From assembly GCA_009692185.1 (NCBI GenBank), contig SHZT01000007.1, forward strand, positions 89,011-153,010: DNA of 64,000 nt, written 5' to 3'. The DNA comes from Gemmatimonadota bacterium. Its GTDB lineage: Bacteria > Gemmatimonadota > Gemmatimonadetes > Gemmatimonadales > GWC2-71-9. The position numbers and the translations under genes were made by a program. The notes under the pieces were generated by a model that searched no databases, was not told the origin of the DNA, and saw only the letters and a list, made by a program, of their open reading frames with translations. Below are positions 25,817 through 35,348 of the stretch, one piece after another. Numbering within the stretch: the stretch's first letter is position 1; each line of letters opens with the position of its first letter.

Positions 25817-26175
25817 AACGGAAGAGCGTGAAAGCGGGAGGGAGGAAAGTGAGCCTGCTTCATCTGGCCCACGCCCGCAGCGGCGACAAGGGCGACACGG
25901 CCAATGTCGGGCTGATCGCGCTCAAGCCGGAGTTCTACCCTGTCCTCGTGAAGGAAGTCACCGCGGCGAAAGTGGCGCGGCACTTCAAGGGTATTATCAC
26001 GGGCAGGGTGGAGCGGTTCGAACTCCCGAACCTGGGCGCCCTCAACTTTCTCCTGCACGGCGCCCTGGGCGGCGGCGGGACGGTATCCCTCAAGACTGAT
26101 GCGCAGGGGAAGGTATTCTCCACCGCGCTGCTGCGAATGGAAATCCCGGTGCCGCGGACCATCCGTGTCGACTGA
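25813..26175 (+). CDS. AtuA-like C-terminal domain protein, stand-alone
   Basis: A 120-residue protein. LLHLAHARSGDKGDTANVGLIAL is the hallmark of the AtuA C-terminal ferredoxin-fold domain, which elsewhere is fused to a large domain in the AtuA protein of acyclic terpene utilisation or stands alone next to acyl-CoA genes. Here it stands alone, between the mutase and an enoyl-CoA hydratase. ATG at 25813 overlaps the small ORF stop; the 3' end overlaps the next gene by 11 bases. Probably supports acyl-CoA breakdown; the biochemical role is not known. Confidence 0.8.
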   Translation: MKRKSVKAGGRKVSLLHLAHARSGDKGDTANVGLIALKPEFYPVLVKEVTAAKVARHFKGIITGRVERFELPNLGALNFLLHGALGGGGTVSLKTDAQGKVFSTALLRMEIPVPRTIRVD

Positions 26176-26926
26176 GCGACTGCGCACGACCCTCGCCGAC
26201 GGCGTCCTGACCGTCACGCTCAACCGGCCCGAAAAGCGAAATGCGATTGACGCCGTAATGATCGAGGAGCTGCACGCGATGCTGGATCGCGCCGAGCTGG
26301 ACCAGCACGTGCGGGTCGTGGCATTGAGAGGGGCGGGGAACGACTTCTGCGCCGGCATGGACCTGGACGAGCTTCTCGCTTCGGCGGACAGCTCCATCGA
26401 GCAGAACTACCAGAGTGCCATCCGATTCGGTTCGATCTACGTGCGGATGCGGGCGTTGCCAAAGCCGGTTGTCGCCGTGGTGCATGGCCGCGTGCTCGCG
26501 GGCGGCATGGGGCTCGCGACCGGGTGCGACATCATCCTGACCCATCCGGAATCGGTATTCGGCTATCCCGAAATCCAGCGTGGGTTCGTGCCCGCGATTG
26601 TCATATCCATGTTGCGGCGGCTGACGGGCGAAAAGGTTGGTTTCGACCTCGTGGCGACGGGCCGGCAGGTCACGGCAACCGAAGCGGAACGGCTGGGTCT
26701 CGTGTCCAGGGTTCTCTCGCGGGACAGCTTCGAGGCTGAGGCCGAGGCCATTCTGCGGGGCATCGCGGTGTCAAGCGCCACTGCACTCGCGCTCACCAAG
26801 CGGCAGTTCTACGAAGCCGACGGCAAGCCGTTCGCGGATACGATCGAACTCGGGGCGAGGGTCAACGCGCTGGCGCGGAGCACACCCGATTTCCGCGCGG
26901 CGATCGCCCGGTTTCTCCAGAAATGA
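26165..26926 (+). CDS. Enoyl-CoA hydratase/isomerase family protein
   Basis: A 253-residue crotonase-fold enzyme. The two oxyanion-hole segments are VALRGAGNDFCAGMDL and VHGRVLAGGMGLATGCDII, and the N-terminal VLTVTLNRPEKRNAID is typical. The hydratase glutamate pair is only partly conserved (Glu in GYPEIQRGFVPAI is present; the first site reads MGLATGCD), so isomerase, methylglutaconyl-CoA hydratase-like or other activities are possible. Start GTG at 26165 inside the AtuA-like gene; ATGA overlap with the next gene. Confidence 0.85.
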   Translation: MSTERLRTTLADGVLTVTLNRPEKRNAIDAVMIEELHAMLDRAELDQHVRVVALRGAGNDFCAGMDLDELLASADSSIEQNYQSAIRFGSIYVRMRALPKPVVAVVHGRVLAGGMGLATGCDIILTHPESVFGYPEIQRGFVPAIVISMLRRLTGEKVGFDLVATGRQVTATEAERLGLVSRVLSRDSFEAEAEAILRGIAVSSATALALTKRQFYEADGKPFADTIELGARVNALARSTPDFRAAIARFLQK

Positions 26927-27783
26927 CTTCCGGCGTGGTGCTGGCGCTCCAGGTGGTCCTGCTCGGCACGGGGACTCCCAATGCCGATCCAGACCGCTCG
27001 GGTCCGGCGGTCGCGGTGATCGCTAATGGCTCGACCTACCTGGTTGATGCCGGGCCCGGTATCGTCCGCCGGGCGGCCGCGGCGAAGCGCAAGGGCATTG
27101 CGGCGCTGGCCTCCGAGAGCCTCAAGGTCGTGTTCATCACCCACCTGCATTCCGACCACACGCTGGGTCTGCCGGACCTGATGCTCAGTCCGTGGACCCT
27201 GGAACGCAGTGCGCCGCTCCAGGTCTATGGGCCTCCCGGCGTAACCGCCATGACCAACAAGCTCCTCGAGGCATACAGTGCGGACATCGAGATCCGTCTG
27301 ACTGGGGGAGAGCCGTCGAACAAGACGGGGTGGAAGGCCGAGGGACATGACGTCCGGCCTGGCGTGGTCTACCGCGACTCGAATGTCATCGTAACGGCGT
27401 TCGCGGTGCCGCATGGCTCGTGGCCGGACGCCTACGGTTACCGGTTCGAGACGAAGGACAAGGTGATCGTCATTTCGGGCGACACGGCACCGGCGGATGC
27501 CATCGTCCAGCAGTGCAACCGGTGCGACGTGTTGGTACACGAGGTGTACTCGACCGAGGGCTTCAAGCGCCGGCCCGCCGACTGGCAGGCGTACCATTCG
27601 CGCTATCACACCTCGTCAGCCGAGCTCGCGGCAATAGCCGCAAAGGCGCGCCCAAAGCTGCTGGTGCTGTACCACCAGCTGTTCTGGGGGACGAGCGACC
27701 GTGATCTCGTGAAAGAGATTACCGACCGGTACGACGGCGAGGTCGTGTCGGCGAACGATCTGGACGTCTTTCAATGGGAGTGA
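26923..27783 (+). CDS. MBL-fold metallo-hydrolase (RNase Z-like)
   Basis: A 286-residue metallo-beta-lactamase-fold hydrolase. Metal ligands appear as THLHSDHTLGLPDL (HxHxDH), the later VISGDTAPAD and the terminal YHQLFWG. The LLGTGTPNADPDRSGPAVAV opening is like RNase Z/arylsulfatase-type enzymes. The first 15 residues are hydrophobic, but no confident cleavage site is seen, so localisation is open. ATGA overlap with the hydratase. It overlaps one possible start of the next gene. Substrate unknown. Confidence 0.8.
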   Translation: MTSGVVLALQVVLLGTGTPNADPDRSGPAVAVIANGSTYLVDAGPGIVRRAAAAKRKGIAALASESLKVVFITHLHSDHTLGLPDLMLSPWTLERSAPLQVYGPPGVTAMTNKLLEAYSADIEIRLTGGEPSNKTGWKAEGHDVRPGVVYRDSNVIVTAFAVPHGSWPDAYGYRFETKDKVIVISGDTAPADAIVQQCNRCDVLVHEVYSTEGFKRRPADWQAYHSRYHTSSAELAAIAAKARPKLLVLYHQLFWGTSDRDLVKEITDRYDGEVVSANDLDVFQWE

Positions 27784-27785
27784 GT

Positions 27786-29315
27786 ATGCGCAACGGTTTC
27801 TTCGTAGCGGTGTTGTTCGCGATCAGCCCGGTAACTGCCCCGGCCCAGGAGCGCCAGCATGGTCCGGGAGAGCTGGGGACCGTCGTGTTCCCGGTCACAT
27901 GCAACGCGGCGGCGCAGGCCGAGATGCATCGCGGCGTCGCGATGCTGCACTCGTTCTGGTTCACTGAGGCAGCAAAGACCTTCGGGGCAGCGATCCAGGC
28001 CGACTCGACCTGCGGGATCGCCTGGTGGGGGGTGGCGCTCAGCAATTTCGGCAATCCGATGGGCGGGGGCACGGTGGGTGCGTTCCAGGCCCAGGGGTAC
28101 GACGCCGCGGTCAAGGCGGCGAAGGCCGGCGCGCGGACCACGCGCGACCAGGGCTACGTGGACGCCGCGATGGCCCTGTACAAGGACTACCAGACGGTGC
28201 CGAACGGGCCACGCATGAAAGTCTACGAAGCCGCGCTGCGGTCCATCGTCACGCGGTTCCCGGCGGACACCGAAGCGATCATCTTCGACGCGATCTTCAC
28301 AGTGGCGACCGCGTCACCCACCGACTTGACCTTCGCGCAGCAAAAGAAGGCCGCCGAGATCTTGAACGCGCTCTACGCGAAATACCCCCAGCACCCCGGG
28401 CTCGCGCACTACATCATCCATGCCTTTGACTCTCCGCCGCTGGCGAGCAACGCGCTGGATGCCGCGCGCCGCTACGCCGACATCGCGCCGGCGGCGCCGC
28501 ACGCGCTCCACATGCCATCGCACACATTCACGCGGCTGGGCTATTGGGACGAATCCATCAGGACCAACCGCCGCTCCATGGACCTCGAGCCGACGCCAGC
28601 GGCCAAGTCGCACGCGGCCGACTACATGGTCTACGCTTATCTCCAGCAGGGCAAAGACGACGCAGCGCTCAAGGTGATTCAGGAAATCGGTGGGGGCGTC
28701 ACCGGCTTGTACGGCGCCATGGCGCTCGGGTCCTACAATGCCCTGGCCATGCCGGCGCGGTACTCGCTTGAGCGGGATGACTGGACGACCGCGGCGGCCC
28801 TCAACGTGACGTCCGCGGCGCCCTCGGCCGAGGCGGTCACCCATTTCGCCAAGGGGTTGGGCGCGGCCCGTTCCGGCGATGTGGCGACGGCGAAACAGGA
28901 AATCGCGGCGCTCGAGAAGGCGGTGACGGACCTGACCGCGGCGAAGGACGCCTACTGGCCCACGGTCGTGGATGCGCAGCGCATGGCAGTCTCGTCGTGG
29001 GTGGCTCACGCCGAAGGCCGGCACGCGGAGGCGCTCCAGTTGGCGCGTGCCGCGGCGGACAAGGAGGAGCAGGTCGAGAAGCACCCGGTGACCCCGGGGC
29101 CGCTTATTCCGGCACGGGAGCTGCTGGGCGACATGCTCATGGTGCACAGCGAACCGATGGAGGCCCTCGGTGCCTATGAGGCCACGCTCAAGCATGAGCC
29201 CAACCGGGCACGCACGATCCTCGGTGCCGCGCGGGCGGCGAAGGCGGCTGGCAAGAGCGACGTATCGAAGGCGTACTACCGGGCATTGGTGAAGCAGATG
29301 GACCCGCAGTCCTGA
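27786..29315 (+). CDS. Secreted TPR-type protein
   Basis: A 509-residue protein with the signal peptide MRNGFFVAVLFAISPVTAPAQ and alpha-helical repeats throughout (for example EMHRGVAMLHSFWFTEAAKTFGAAIQADSTCGIAWWGVA and AARYSLERDDWTTAAALN); the final repeats EALGAYEATLKHEPN and AAKAAGKSDVSKAYYRALV are TPR-like. Conserved LAHYIIHAFDSP and HALHMPSHTFTRLG segments contain histidines. The ATG at 27786 is preferred to the one at 27774 because GGGAG lies at a proper distance before it. Function unknown; probably periplasmic. Confidence 0.75.
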   Translation: MRNGFFVAVLFAISPVTAPAQERQHGPGELGTVVFPVTCNAAAQAEMHRGVAMLHSFWFTEAAKTFGAAIQADSTCGIAWWGVALSNFGNPMGGGTVGAFQAQGYDAAVKAAKAGARTTRDQGYVDAAMALYKDYQTVPNGPRMKVYEAALRSIVTRFPADTEAIIFDAIFTVATASPTDLTFAQQKKAAEILNALYAKYPQHPGLAHYIIHAFDSPPLASNALDAARRYADIAPAAPHALHMPSHTFTRLGYWDESIRTNRRSMDLEPTPAAKSHAADYMVYAYLQQGKDDAALKVIQEIGGGVTGLYGAMALGSYNALAMPARYSLERDDWTTAAALNVTSAAPSAEAVTHFAKGLGAARSGDVATAKQEIAALEKAVTDLTAAKDAYWPTVVDAQRMAVSSWVAHAEGRHAEALQLARAAADKEEQVEKHPVTPGPLIPARELLGDMLMVHSEPMEALGAYEATLKHEPNRARTILGAARAAKAAGKSDVSKAYYRALVKQMDPQS

Positions 29316-29346
29316 TTGACACCCTGCCGTGGGGCATGCATCTTGT
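29316..29346 (+). promoter_or_regulatory. Possible promoter upstream of first SusC gene
   Basis: A perfect TTGACA starts at 29316, immediately after the preceding stop. No clear -10 sits at 17 bases (CATCTT at 29339-29344). A TTGTTTG stretch at 29343-29349 recalls Bacteroidota-type -7 elements. Weak call. Confidence 0.25.
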
Positions 29347-29413
29347 TTGCGTTCCCCACTGCGGGCTTCCATGACCCGCCGTCCACCTCATGAACCTCCG
29401 GCACTCGTGCTGG

Positions 29414-29420
29414 AAGGAGG
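29414..29420 (+). promoter_or_regulatory. Shine-Dalgarno of first SusC gene
   Basis: AAGGAGG, five bases before the ATG at 29426. It fixes the start against an upstream in-frame ATG at 29390. Confidence 0.8.
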
Positions 29421-29425
29421 ACGCT

Positions 29426-32400
29426 ATGAGGTTGAGGTCCGCTGTTCTCGCCGTTGCGGCGTTGCTGGCTCCCCTCGCCGGTGCGGTCGCCCAAACGCGC
29501 ATTGTGACCGGGAAGGTCGCCGACTCGCTCACCAGCGAAGCGGTGACGTCCGGCCAGGTGACGGTCCAGGGGACCAGCATCGGCAGCACCATCAAGGACG
29601 ACGGCACGTTCACGCTCGCGGTTCCCGCGCGGGACGTGACGCTCACGGTCCGGAGCATCGGCTTCAAGCGTCAAACCGTGACCGTGCCGGCGAGCGAGAG
29701 CAGCATCCAGGTGTCTCTGGCGCGCGACTTCTTCCAGCTCGAAGCGATCGTGGTCACCGGACAGGCGACCGGCATCGAGCGAAGGAACCTCGCAAACGCG
29801 GTCGCGACCGTGAGCGCCGAGCAGTTGACGAAGTCCCCTACGTCGAGCGTCGAGCAGTCGCTGCAGGGCAAGATGGCGGGAGCGATGATCACGCAGAATT
29901 CCGGAGCGCCCGGTGGGGGGATGATCGTCCGACTTCGAGGCGTGACGTCGATCATCGGCGCGTACACGCCGCTCTACGTGGTCGATGGCGTGATCGCCAG
30001 CGACGTCTCCGTTCCGCCGGGAACGAACTTCATTAGCCAGGCTACTCCGGGGACGACTATCGCGACGGCCCAGGAGAATCAAATGAACCGCATCGGCGAT
30101 CTCAACCCCAACGACATCGAGAATGTCGAGGTGCTCAAGGGAGCGTCGGCGGCCGCGATCTACGGCTCCAAAGCGGCAAATGGTGTGATCATCATTACCA
30201 CCAAGCGCGGGAGGGTTGGCGTGCCGCAGTTCACGCTGAGCCAGAAGTTCGGCATCTCCCAGATCAGCAAACAGGTCGGCGCGCGCCGCTTCTCGGCGGG
30301 TGACACCGCCGGCGTCCGTACCGTCTGGGGCCAACCCGGAGTCAACGCATTCATAGCCGCCAATGGGCTGACCACCCCCGATTTTTTCGACCACGAGTTG
30401 GAGGTCTTTGGCAATAAGCCTCTCTCGCACGAGACCAGCGCCAGCGTGAGCGGCGGCACCGAGGATACCCGGTACTTCGCGTCCGGCCTCGTCAAGCACG
30501 ACGCCGGCATCATGACCAGAACGTTCGCCGACAAACAGGCGCTCCGGCTTAATCTCGATCAGACGGTCGGCCGGGTGACCATCGGCATCAGTTCGGGCGT
30601 GAACCGAACGTATGACGACCGCGGGCTGGTGAACAACGAGAACAACGGCAGTACGCCCTACACCGTGTTCTCGACCACGCCCACGTTCTATGATCTGCGG
30701 GCCGTCTGTCCCGACGGGTCTCGCAAAGTGCGGTGCGAGCGCGGCGTATATCCCGTCAACGAGTTCGGCAATGCCAACGCCCTGCACACCGCGGAGATTT
30801 TTGAGAACCTCGAGACGGTGTGGCGCTTCCTCGGTGCCGGTAAGATGATCATCGACGCCGTGAAAACGGGAAGCCACACGCTGCGGCTCGTCACCAATGC
30901 CGGCGCCGACTTCTTCGGGCAGAAGAACAATGTCTTCTCGCCGCCCACGCTGCAGTTCGAAGCGGTCGATGGATTGCTGGGTACGTCGGTGGTTTCCGTG
31001 ACCAACAACCTCAATCTGAACCTCAACACCAACCTGGTACATGTGTACCGGAGTAGTGGTGGCACGTCCGCGACCACCCAGGCGGGCTTCCAATACGAGA
31101 CGTATGATCTCACCACCGATCGCATGCTGGGCGCCAACCTGGTCGGCGGGCTGAACGCTCCGTTTGTGGGAACGGTGACGTCGGTGGACAACCGGCGCGC
31201 GCAGGGGAAGGATCTCGGCGGGTTCGCCCAGGAGGAGTTCCTCACGTTGGGCGAGCGCCTGCTGCTGACGCTGGGGGTCCGTGCGGACCGAAGCAGTAAT
31301 AACGCGGACCCGGACCAGATCTTCGCCTACCCCAAGGCCGCAGCGTCATTTCGGTTCCCCCGAGGGCTGGCCTTCGTGAATGAGCTGAAGCTGCGGGCTG
31401 CGGCGGGCGCTTCGGGCAACCAACCGTTGTATGGCCAGGCGTTCACCGAGCTCAAGTCGTTCAACATCAGCGGCGTGCCGGCTACGGCGTTTCCGTTCGC
31501 GTCGGGCGCGGGCGTCCCGACGGGTGCCGCGGACCTTCGGCCAGAACGGCAGGTGGAGATCGAAGCCGGGTTTGACGCGACCATGCTGGGTAGTCGCGCC
31601 AACCTCGAATTCACCGTCTTCGAAAAGCGGGTGTCAGACCTTCTGATTCAGCGCACCCTGCCGAGCTCCGACGGATTCACCAGCCAGATCTTCAATGGTG
31701 GCACCTTGAGGACTCGCGGACTCGAGGCATCACTCGCGGCGGTCCCGCTCCAGAGCCGTGAGGTTCAGTGGAACACCCGGGTCAACTTCTGGCTGAATCG
31801 CTGCAAGATCACCTCGCTACCGGTACCCCCGTTCCCGGCGAGCGGCATCCGGAAGGAAGCCGGCAAGTCCTGCACCCAGTTCTGGGGCAACGATTCGCTG
31901 GGCCGGCTCCCGGACGATGCCGCCTTGGGGACGATTGGTACCCGCATCGTTCGTTATCTGGTGGATATCAACCCGCGGTTCAATCTCTCGTTCGCAAATG
32001 ATTTCTCCTTCCACGCGTTCAAGTTGTATGGACTGGTCGAACATCAGAATGGGGGCTACCGAAGCTTCAGCACCTATGGGCAATTCGACGGGAACCAGAA
32101 CAGCATTGACTATGTCACCCCGCTCAAGCCCGGCCAGCTGACCGGTACCCAGCGAAGGGCGCTGTCGACCAAGTGCACGCGGTGCAACACGCTTCGGCCA
32201 AGCAACTACGTCAAACTGCGTGAAGTGTCGCTCTCGGTGCAGGTGCCGAACTCGCTGGTACGCAAGTTCTGGAGTGGATCGCGCTACGTGCGGCTGAATC
32301 TCACGGGACGGAACTTGTTGACCATCACGCCGTACCCGGGGACGGATCCGGAGAGTGTCCAGACACCGAACTCGCTGGCCAGCAGCACGCCGAGTGAGTT

Positions 32401-32455
32401 CCTCGGGTATCCGGTGTCGCGCAGCGTGTGGTTCTCGATCGACCTCGGCTTGTAA
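29426..32455 (+). CDS. SusC/RagA-family TonB-linked outer membrane protein (copy 1)
   Basis: A 1009-residue TonB-dependent transporter. Signal peptide about 1-23 (ending AVAQ), then a carboxypeptidase-regulatory-like beta domain (TRIVTGKVADSLTSEAVTSGQ to about 105), the TonB-dependent plug (about 115-240, with VEQSLQGKMAGA, NDIENVEVLKGASAAAIYGSKAANGVIIITTKRG) and a 22-strand-type barrel to the C-terminal SRSVWFSIDLGL. Paired with the SusD-like lipoprotein 25 bases downstream, forming a lidded uptake pore. The substrate is not predictable from sequence; no glycosidase is adjacent. Close in plan to the gene at 38428, with nearly identical early domains. Confidence 0.94.
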   Translation: MRLRSAVLAVAALLAPLAGAVAQTRIVTGKVADSLTSEAVTSGQVTVQGTSIGSTIKDDGTFTLAVPARDVTLTVRSIGFKRQTVTVPASESSIQVSLARDFFQLEAIVVTGQATGIERRNLANAVATVSAEQLTKSPTSSVEQSLQGKMAGAMITQNSGAPGGGMIVRLRGVTSIIGAYTPLYVVDGVIASDVSVPPGTNFISQATPGTTIATAQENQMNRIGDLNPNDIENVEVLKGASAAAIYGSKAANGVIIITTKRGRVGVPQFTLSQKFGISQISKQVGARRFSAGDTAGVRTVWGQPGVNAFIAANGLTTPDFFDHELEVFGNKPLSHETSASVSGGTEDTRYFASGLVKHDAGIMTRTFADKQALRLNLDQTVGRVTIGISSGVNRTYDDRGLVNNENNGSTPYTVFSTTPTFYDLRAVCPDGSRKVRCERGVYPVNEFGNANALHTAEIFENLETVWRFLGAGKMIIDAVKTGSHTLRLVTNAGADFFGQKNNVFSPPTLQFEAVDGLLGTSVVSVTNNLNLNLNTNLVHVYRSSGGTSATTQAGFQYETYDLTTDRMLGANLVGGLNAPFVGTVTSVDNRRAQGKDLGGFAQEEFLTLGERLLLTLGVRADRSSNNADPDQIFAYPKAAASFRFPRGLAFVNELKLRAAAGASGNQPLYGQAFTELKSFNISGVPATAFPFASGAGVPTGAADLRPERQVEIEAGFDATMLGSRANLEFTVFEKRVSDLLIQRTLPSSDGFTSQIFNGGTLRTRGLEASLAAVPLQSREVQWNTRVNFWLNRCKITSLPVPPFPASGIRKEAGKSCTQFWGNDSLGRLPDDAALGTIGTRIVRYLVDINPRFNLSFANDFSFHAFKLYGLVEHQNGGYRSFSTYGQFDGNQNSIDYVTPLKPGQLTGTQRRALSTKCTRCNTLRPSNYVKLREVSLSVQVPNSLVRKFWSGSRYVRLNLTGRNLLTITPYPGTDPESVQTPNSLASSTPSEFLGYPVSRSVWFSIDLGL

Positions 32456-32480
32456 CCGTGCTCACAGGGAGATATCCGCT

Positions 32481-33932
32481 ATGAGAGGCTTCATTCGAAT
32501 CTCGGTGGCGCTGCCCCTGCTGGTTCTGGGCGCGGCGTGCGAACTGGACGTACCCGATTACAACGGCTTGAGCCTCGGGGACCTGATCAACAATCCCAGC
32601 AAGGCGACGATCGGCTCGGCCGCGACCGGGATCATCGTTCTGTCCCGGTCGGAGAATCGGAGCACCCAGGTCGGCTATATCGAGACGATCGGCTCGATGG
32701 GGCGTGAATCCCACACACTCGATATCAGTAACCCCGGCACGTCCAATGACCGCTTTCGGGTGATCGTCACCGGCCGCCCCGGCACCGTGTGGTCGCAGGC
32801 GTATCGCAGCATGCGCCAGCAGAAGATCGTGTTGCAGGCGGTGGACGCGGCCACCGACATGACGCCCGCGGAGAAGGAGGGCGTGCGGGGCTTTGTCAAG
32901 ACCATGCAGGCGCATGACTTCCTCTGCGTCATCAATTTGTTCGAGCTCGGTGCGATCATCGATATCAAGGAGGATCCCAACAGCGACTATCCGGCGATCG
33001 CCGGGAAGGCGGCGGTGTTTGCCAGGATCGTCCAGCTCCTCGACGAAGCCAAGGTTCACCTTCGGGCCGCGGGCCCCGGCTTCTCGTTCCCGCTCGGTCC
33101 GGGGTTCACGGGCTTCGCGACGCCCGCGACATTCCTCAGAGTGAACCGCGGGCTTCGGGCACGCGTGGCGGTGTACCTGGCGAACATGGGACAGGGCATT
33201 GCCGCCGATCCCACGCAATACACGACGGCGCTGACGGCACTCAGCGAATCATTCGTGGACACTACCGCCTCGGCTTCACTCACGGCCGGAGCTTACTTTC
33301 CGTTCAGCACCAACTCTGGCGACGTCTCGAACGTCTATTACGATCCGGTCCCCCGCATCATCTACTCACATCCGTCCGACGTGACCGATGCGCAACCGCG
33401 GCTGGATGCCTCGCCCGACCTTCGCTCCACCTCCAAGGTCGCGCCGTTCACCCCGAGACTGCAGATCACTTATCCGGTCGATGGGCGCCTCAAGGTGTAC
33501 GATAGTCCCTCGGCGTCGATCCCGATCGTGCGGAATGAGGAGCTGGTTCTGCTGCGCGCGGAGGCAAACCTTGGCTGTGTCGCCGGTGGGACCAACGCTG
33601 CCCCGACAACAACCTGCGGCGGAAACGCCGGCAATGCGCTGAGTGATGTCAACTACATCCGACGGGTTTCCGGCGGACTCGCCCCGATTACGGTAGGCGC
33701 CTGGACCGCGATGACCGATCGCCGGCGGCTCGACGCGCTGCTGTACGAAAAAAGGTTCTCGCTCCTGTTCGAGGGGCATCGCTGGCTCGACCTGCGGCGC
33801 TACAACCTGCTGCTGACGCTGCCCAGGTCGTTGCCCTTGGACAAGATCTTCCCGTGGTTCCCGCTCCCGGACGATGAGTGTGTGCCTCGCAACCGGGCAC
33901 CGGCGGGATGTACTCCCGCGACCGGGCTGTAG
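32481..33932 (+). CDS. SusD/RagB-family outer membrane lipoprotein (copy 1)
   Basis: A 483-residue surface lipoprotein that caps the SusC pore. Lipobox GAAC puts the lipidated Cys at residue 20, followed by ELDVPDYNG. TPR-like helices carry the family features RNEELVLLRAEANLG and LDALLYEKRFSLLFEGHRWLDLRRYN, and the protein ends with a loop holding two Cys. ATG at 32481 chosen for the lipoprotein signal and the GGGAG upstream. A strong terminator lies about 55 bases after the stop. Confidence 0.9.
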   Translation: MRGFIRISVALPLLVLGAACELDVPDYNGLSLGDLINNPSKATIGSAATGIIVLSRSENRSTQVGYIETIGSMGRESHTLDISNPGTSNDRFRVIVTGRPGTVWSQAYRSMRQQKIVLQAVDAATDMTPAEKEGVRGFVKTMQAHDFLCVINLFELGAIIDIKEDPNSDYPAIAGKAAVFARIVQLLDEAKVHLRAAGPGFSFPLGPGFTGFATPATFLRVNRGLRARVAVYLANMGQGIAADPTQYTTALTALSESFVDTTASASLTAGAYFPFSTNSGDVSNVYYDPVPRIIYSHPSDVTDAQPRLDASPDLRSTSKVAPFTPRLQITYPVDGRLKVYDSPSASIPIVRNEELVLLRAEANLGCVAGGTNAAPTTTCGGNAGNALSDVNYIRRVSGGLAPITVGAWTAMTDRRRLDALLYEKRFSLLFEGHRWLDLRRYNLLLTLPRSLPLDKIFPWFPLPDDECVPRNRAPAGCTPATGL

Positions 33933-33988
33933 GCCGGTGTAAGCGGTCAGGGAAGCAGAGGCCAGAGCGAGTCTGGTGACTGAACAAG

Positions 33989-34025
33989 ACGGCCCCCAAG
34001 GCGTATCGCCTTGGGGGCCGTTCCT
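33989..34025. terminator. Bidirectional intrinsic terminator
   Basis: A perfect 14-bp stem (33990-34003 with 34007-34020, extended by an A-T pair) closed by a three-base TAT loop, followed by TTCCTT on the plus strand and TCTTGTT on the minus strand. It sits between the convergent SusD gene and the beta-propeller gene and should serve both. Confidence 0.88.
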
Positions 34026-34054
34026 TCATTCCGGCATTGCCTCGCGGCGGGGCC

Positions 34055-35338
34055 TCAGCTCACTCTCTGCGGTTTCGGGGCACCGTCCGGGCCGTTGTCC
34101 CAATCCTGGGCCGACGAAACGTTGGGCACGCCCCATTGGTGCCCGTTCCAGCCGTTGAATCCGTCCATCTTGAACGCCCAGAACCCTGCGCCGCTGGTGA
34201 CGATCAATCCGTCGGCGTTTCGCACATCCACCCCGAATGTGCTCGTGCCCCGCAGCTCGACGCCGGGAGCCGTGTCGTAGTACCCGACGGTGTACGGGTT
34301 GGCCGGGTCCATCATGTTGAACACCTGGAACTCGTCGGCGTAGGTCGACACGAACACGTACGGCCAGCGGACCTCGTGGTTGTGCGGCAGCCCTTTCCAG
34401 CTTGCCGTCCAGGCGCCGATCGGCCGCGAGATGTTCTTCAGCTGTCCGTCGAGCCCGGGCTTGAGGTCTACCATGCGAAGCGGCGCGTACGTGTACTCGG
34501 TCTCGAGGACCGCGTACCGCCCCGTGGGGTCCGGGGTGAACGTGTGGCCCCGGCCCACGCCCGCCATCCCGGTCAGGGTCACCACCAGCTTCGGCTCCGC
34601 CAGGTTCGTAATGTCGTACACATAGTACCCGCCGGCTCCGGCCCCATAGAACAGGTCGCGCTTCGTGGCGGGGTCATAGCCGGCGTAGAAATCGTGGTAT
34701 CCGCGCGTCCGCCCCATGAACGTGCTGTCCGTCCACGCCGTGGGGATGGTTCCGACGAGGCCGCCGTCCGGTGCCTTGCTCACCACGCCGTCGATGTCGT
34801 AGACGCGGGCCACCGGCGATTCGCTGGTCGTGATGACCAGCGCGCGCCCGCTCGAATGCTTGTAAGCGTAGGTCTCGTGGAAACCACCGGGGAACTCCGG
34901 AACGCGCACCCGCGCAACCTCCCTGATCTTCGCCGTGTCCGGCAGGCCGGTGACGTCCCACACGATCGCGCCCAAGTCGCCGTCGGGCCCGGTGCGGTTG
35001 AACTGGAACCCGTTGAAGAAGTAGTAGCGGCCGCGGTTCTTGAGGTACGTGGGAGCCAGCGAGGAGCCCTGGTGCAGCTCGGGGTTCTCGATCTTCCACG
35101 TGTAGATGACACGCGCGCGAGCCGGGTCCTTGAGATCCACGACCACGAATCCCTGGTCGTGCGACACGTACGCGTACGGACGCGACAACTCCTGTTCAAT
35201 CTCGATGTCGGCCACGGACCGCATGGGGATATATGACAGGAGGTGGATATTGGCCGATGCCTGGTGCCCGGCCACGCCCTGGGCGGCGAGGGGCGCCGCG
35301 AGCGGCGACAAAACGGCGAGTGCTGCCCAGAGCTTCAT
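34055..35338 (-). CDS. Secreted LVIVD-type beta-propeller protein (paralogue A)
   Basis: A 427-residue protein with signal peptide MKLWAALAVLSPLAAPLAAQ. The body consists of blade-like repeats of the LVIVD type (FVVVDLKDPARARVIYTW, VYDITNLAEPKLVVTL, VFNMMDPANPYTVGYYD). Conserved His-rich segments GFHETYAYKH, RGYHDFYAGYDPATKRD, GLPHNHEVRWPYVFVSTYADEF and the C-terminal WNGHQWGVPNVSSAQDWDNGP recur in the two paralogues downstream. Ten bases from paralogue B, so co-transcribed with it. Function unknown; the histidines could bind a metal (inference). Confidence 0.82.
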   Translation of the reverse strand: MKLWAALAVLSPLAAPLAAQGVAGHQASANIHLLSYIPMRSVADIEIEQELSRPYAYVSHDQGFVVVDLKDPARARVIYTWKIENPELHQGSSLAPTYLKNRGRYYFFNGFQFNRTGPDGDLGAIVWDVTGLPDTAKIREVARVRVPEFPGGFHETYAYKHSSGRALVITTSESPVARVYDIDGVVSKAPDGGLVGTIPTAWTDSTFMGRTRGYHDFYAGYDPATKRDLFYGAGAGGYYVYDITNLAEPKLVVTLTGMAGVGRGHTFTPDPTGRYAVLETEYTYAPLRMVDLKPGLDGQLKNISRPIGAWTASWKGLPHNHEVRWPYVFVSTYADEFQVFNMMDPANPYTVGYYDTAPGVELRGTSTFGVDVRNADGLIVTSGAGFWAFKMDGFNGWNGHQWGVPNVSSAQDWDNGPDGAPKPQRVS

Positions 35339-35348
35339 GGTCGGTTGC

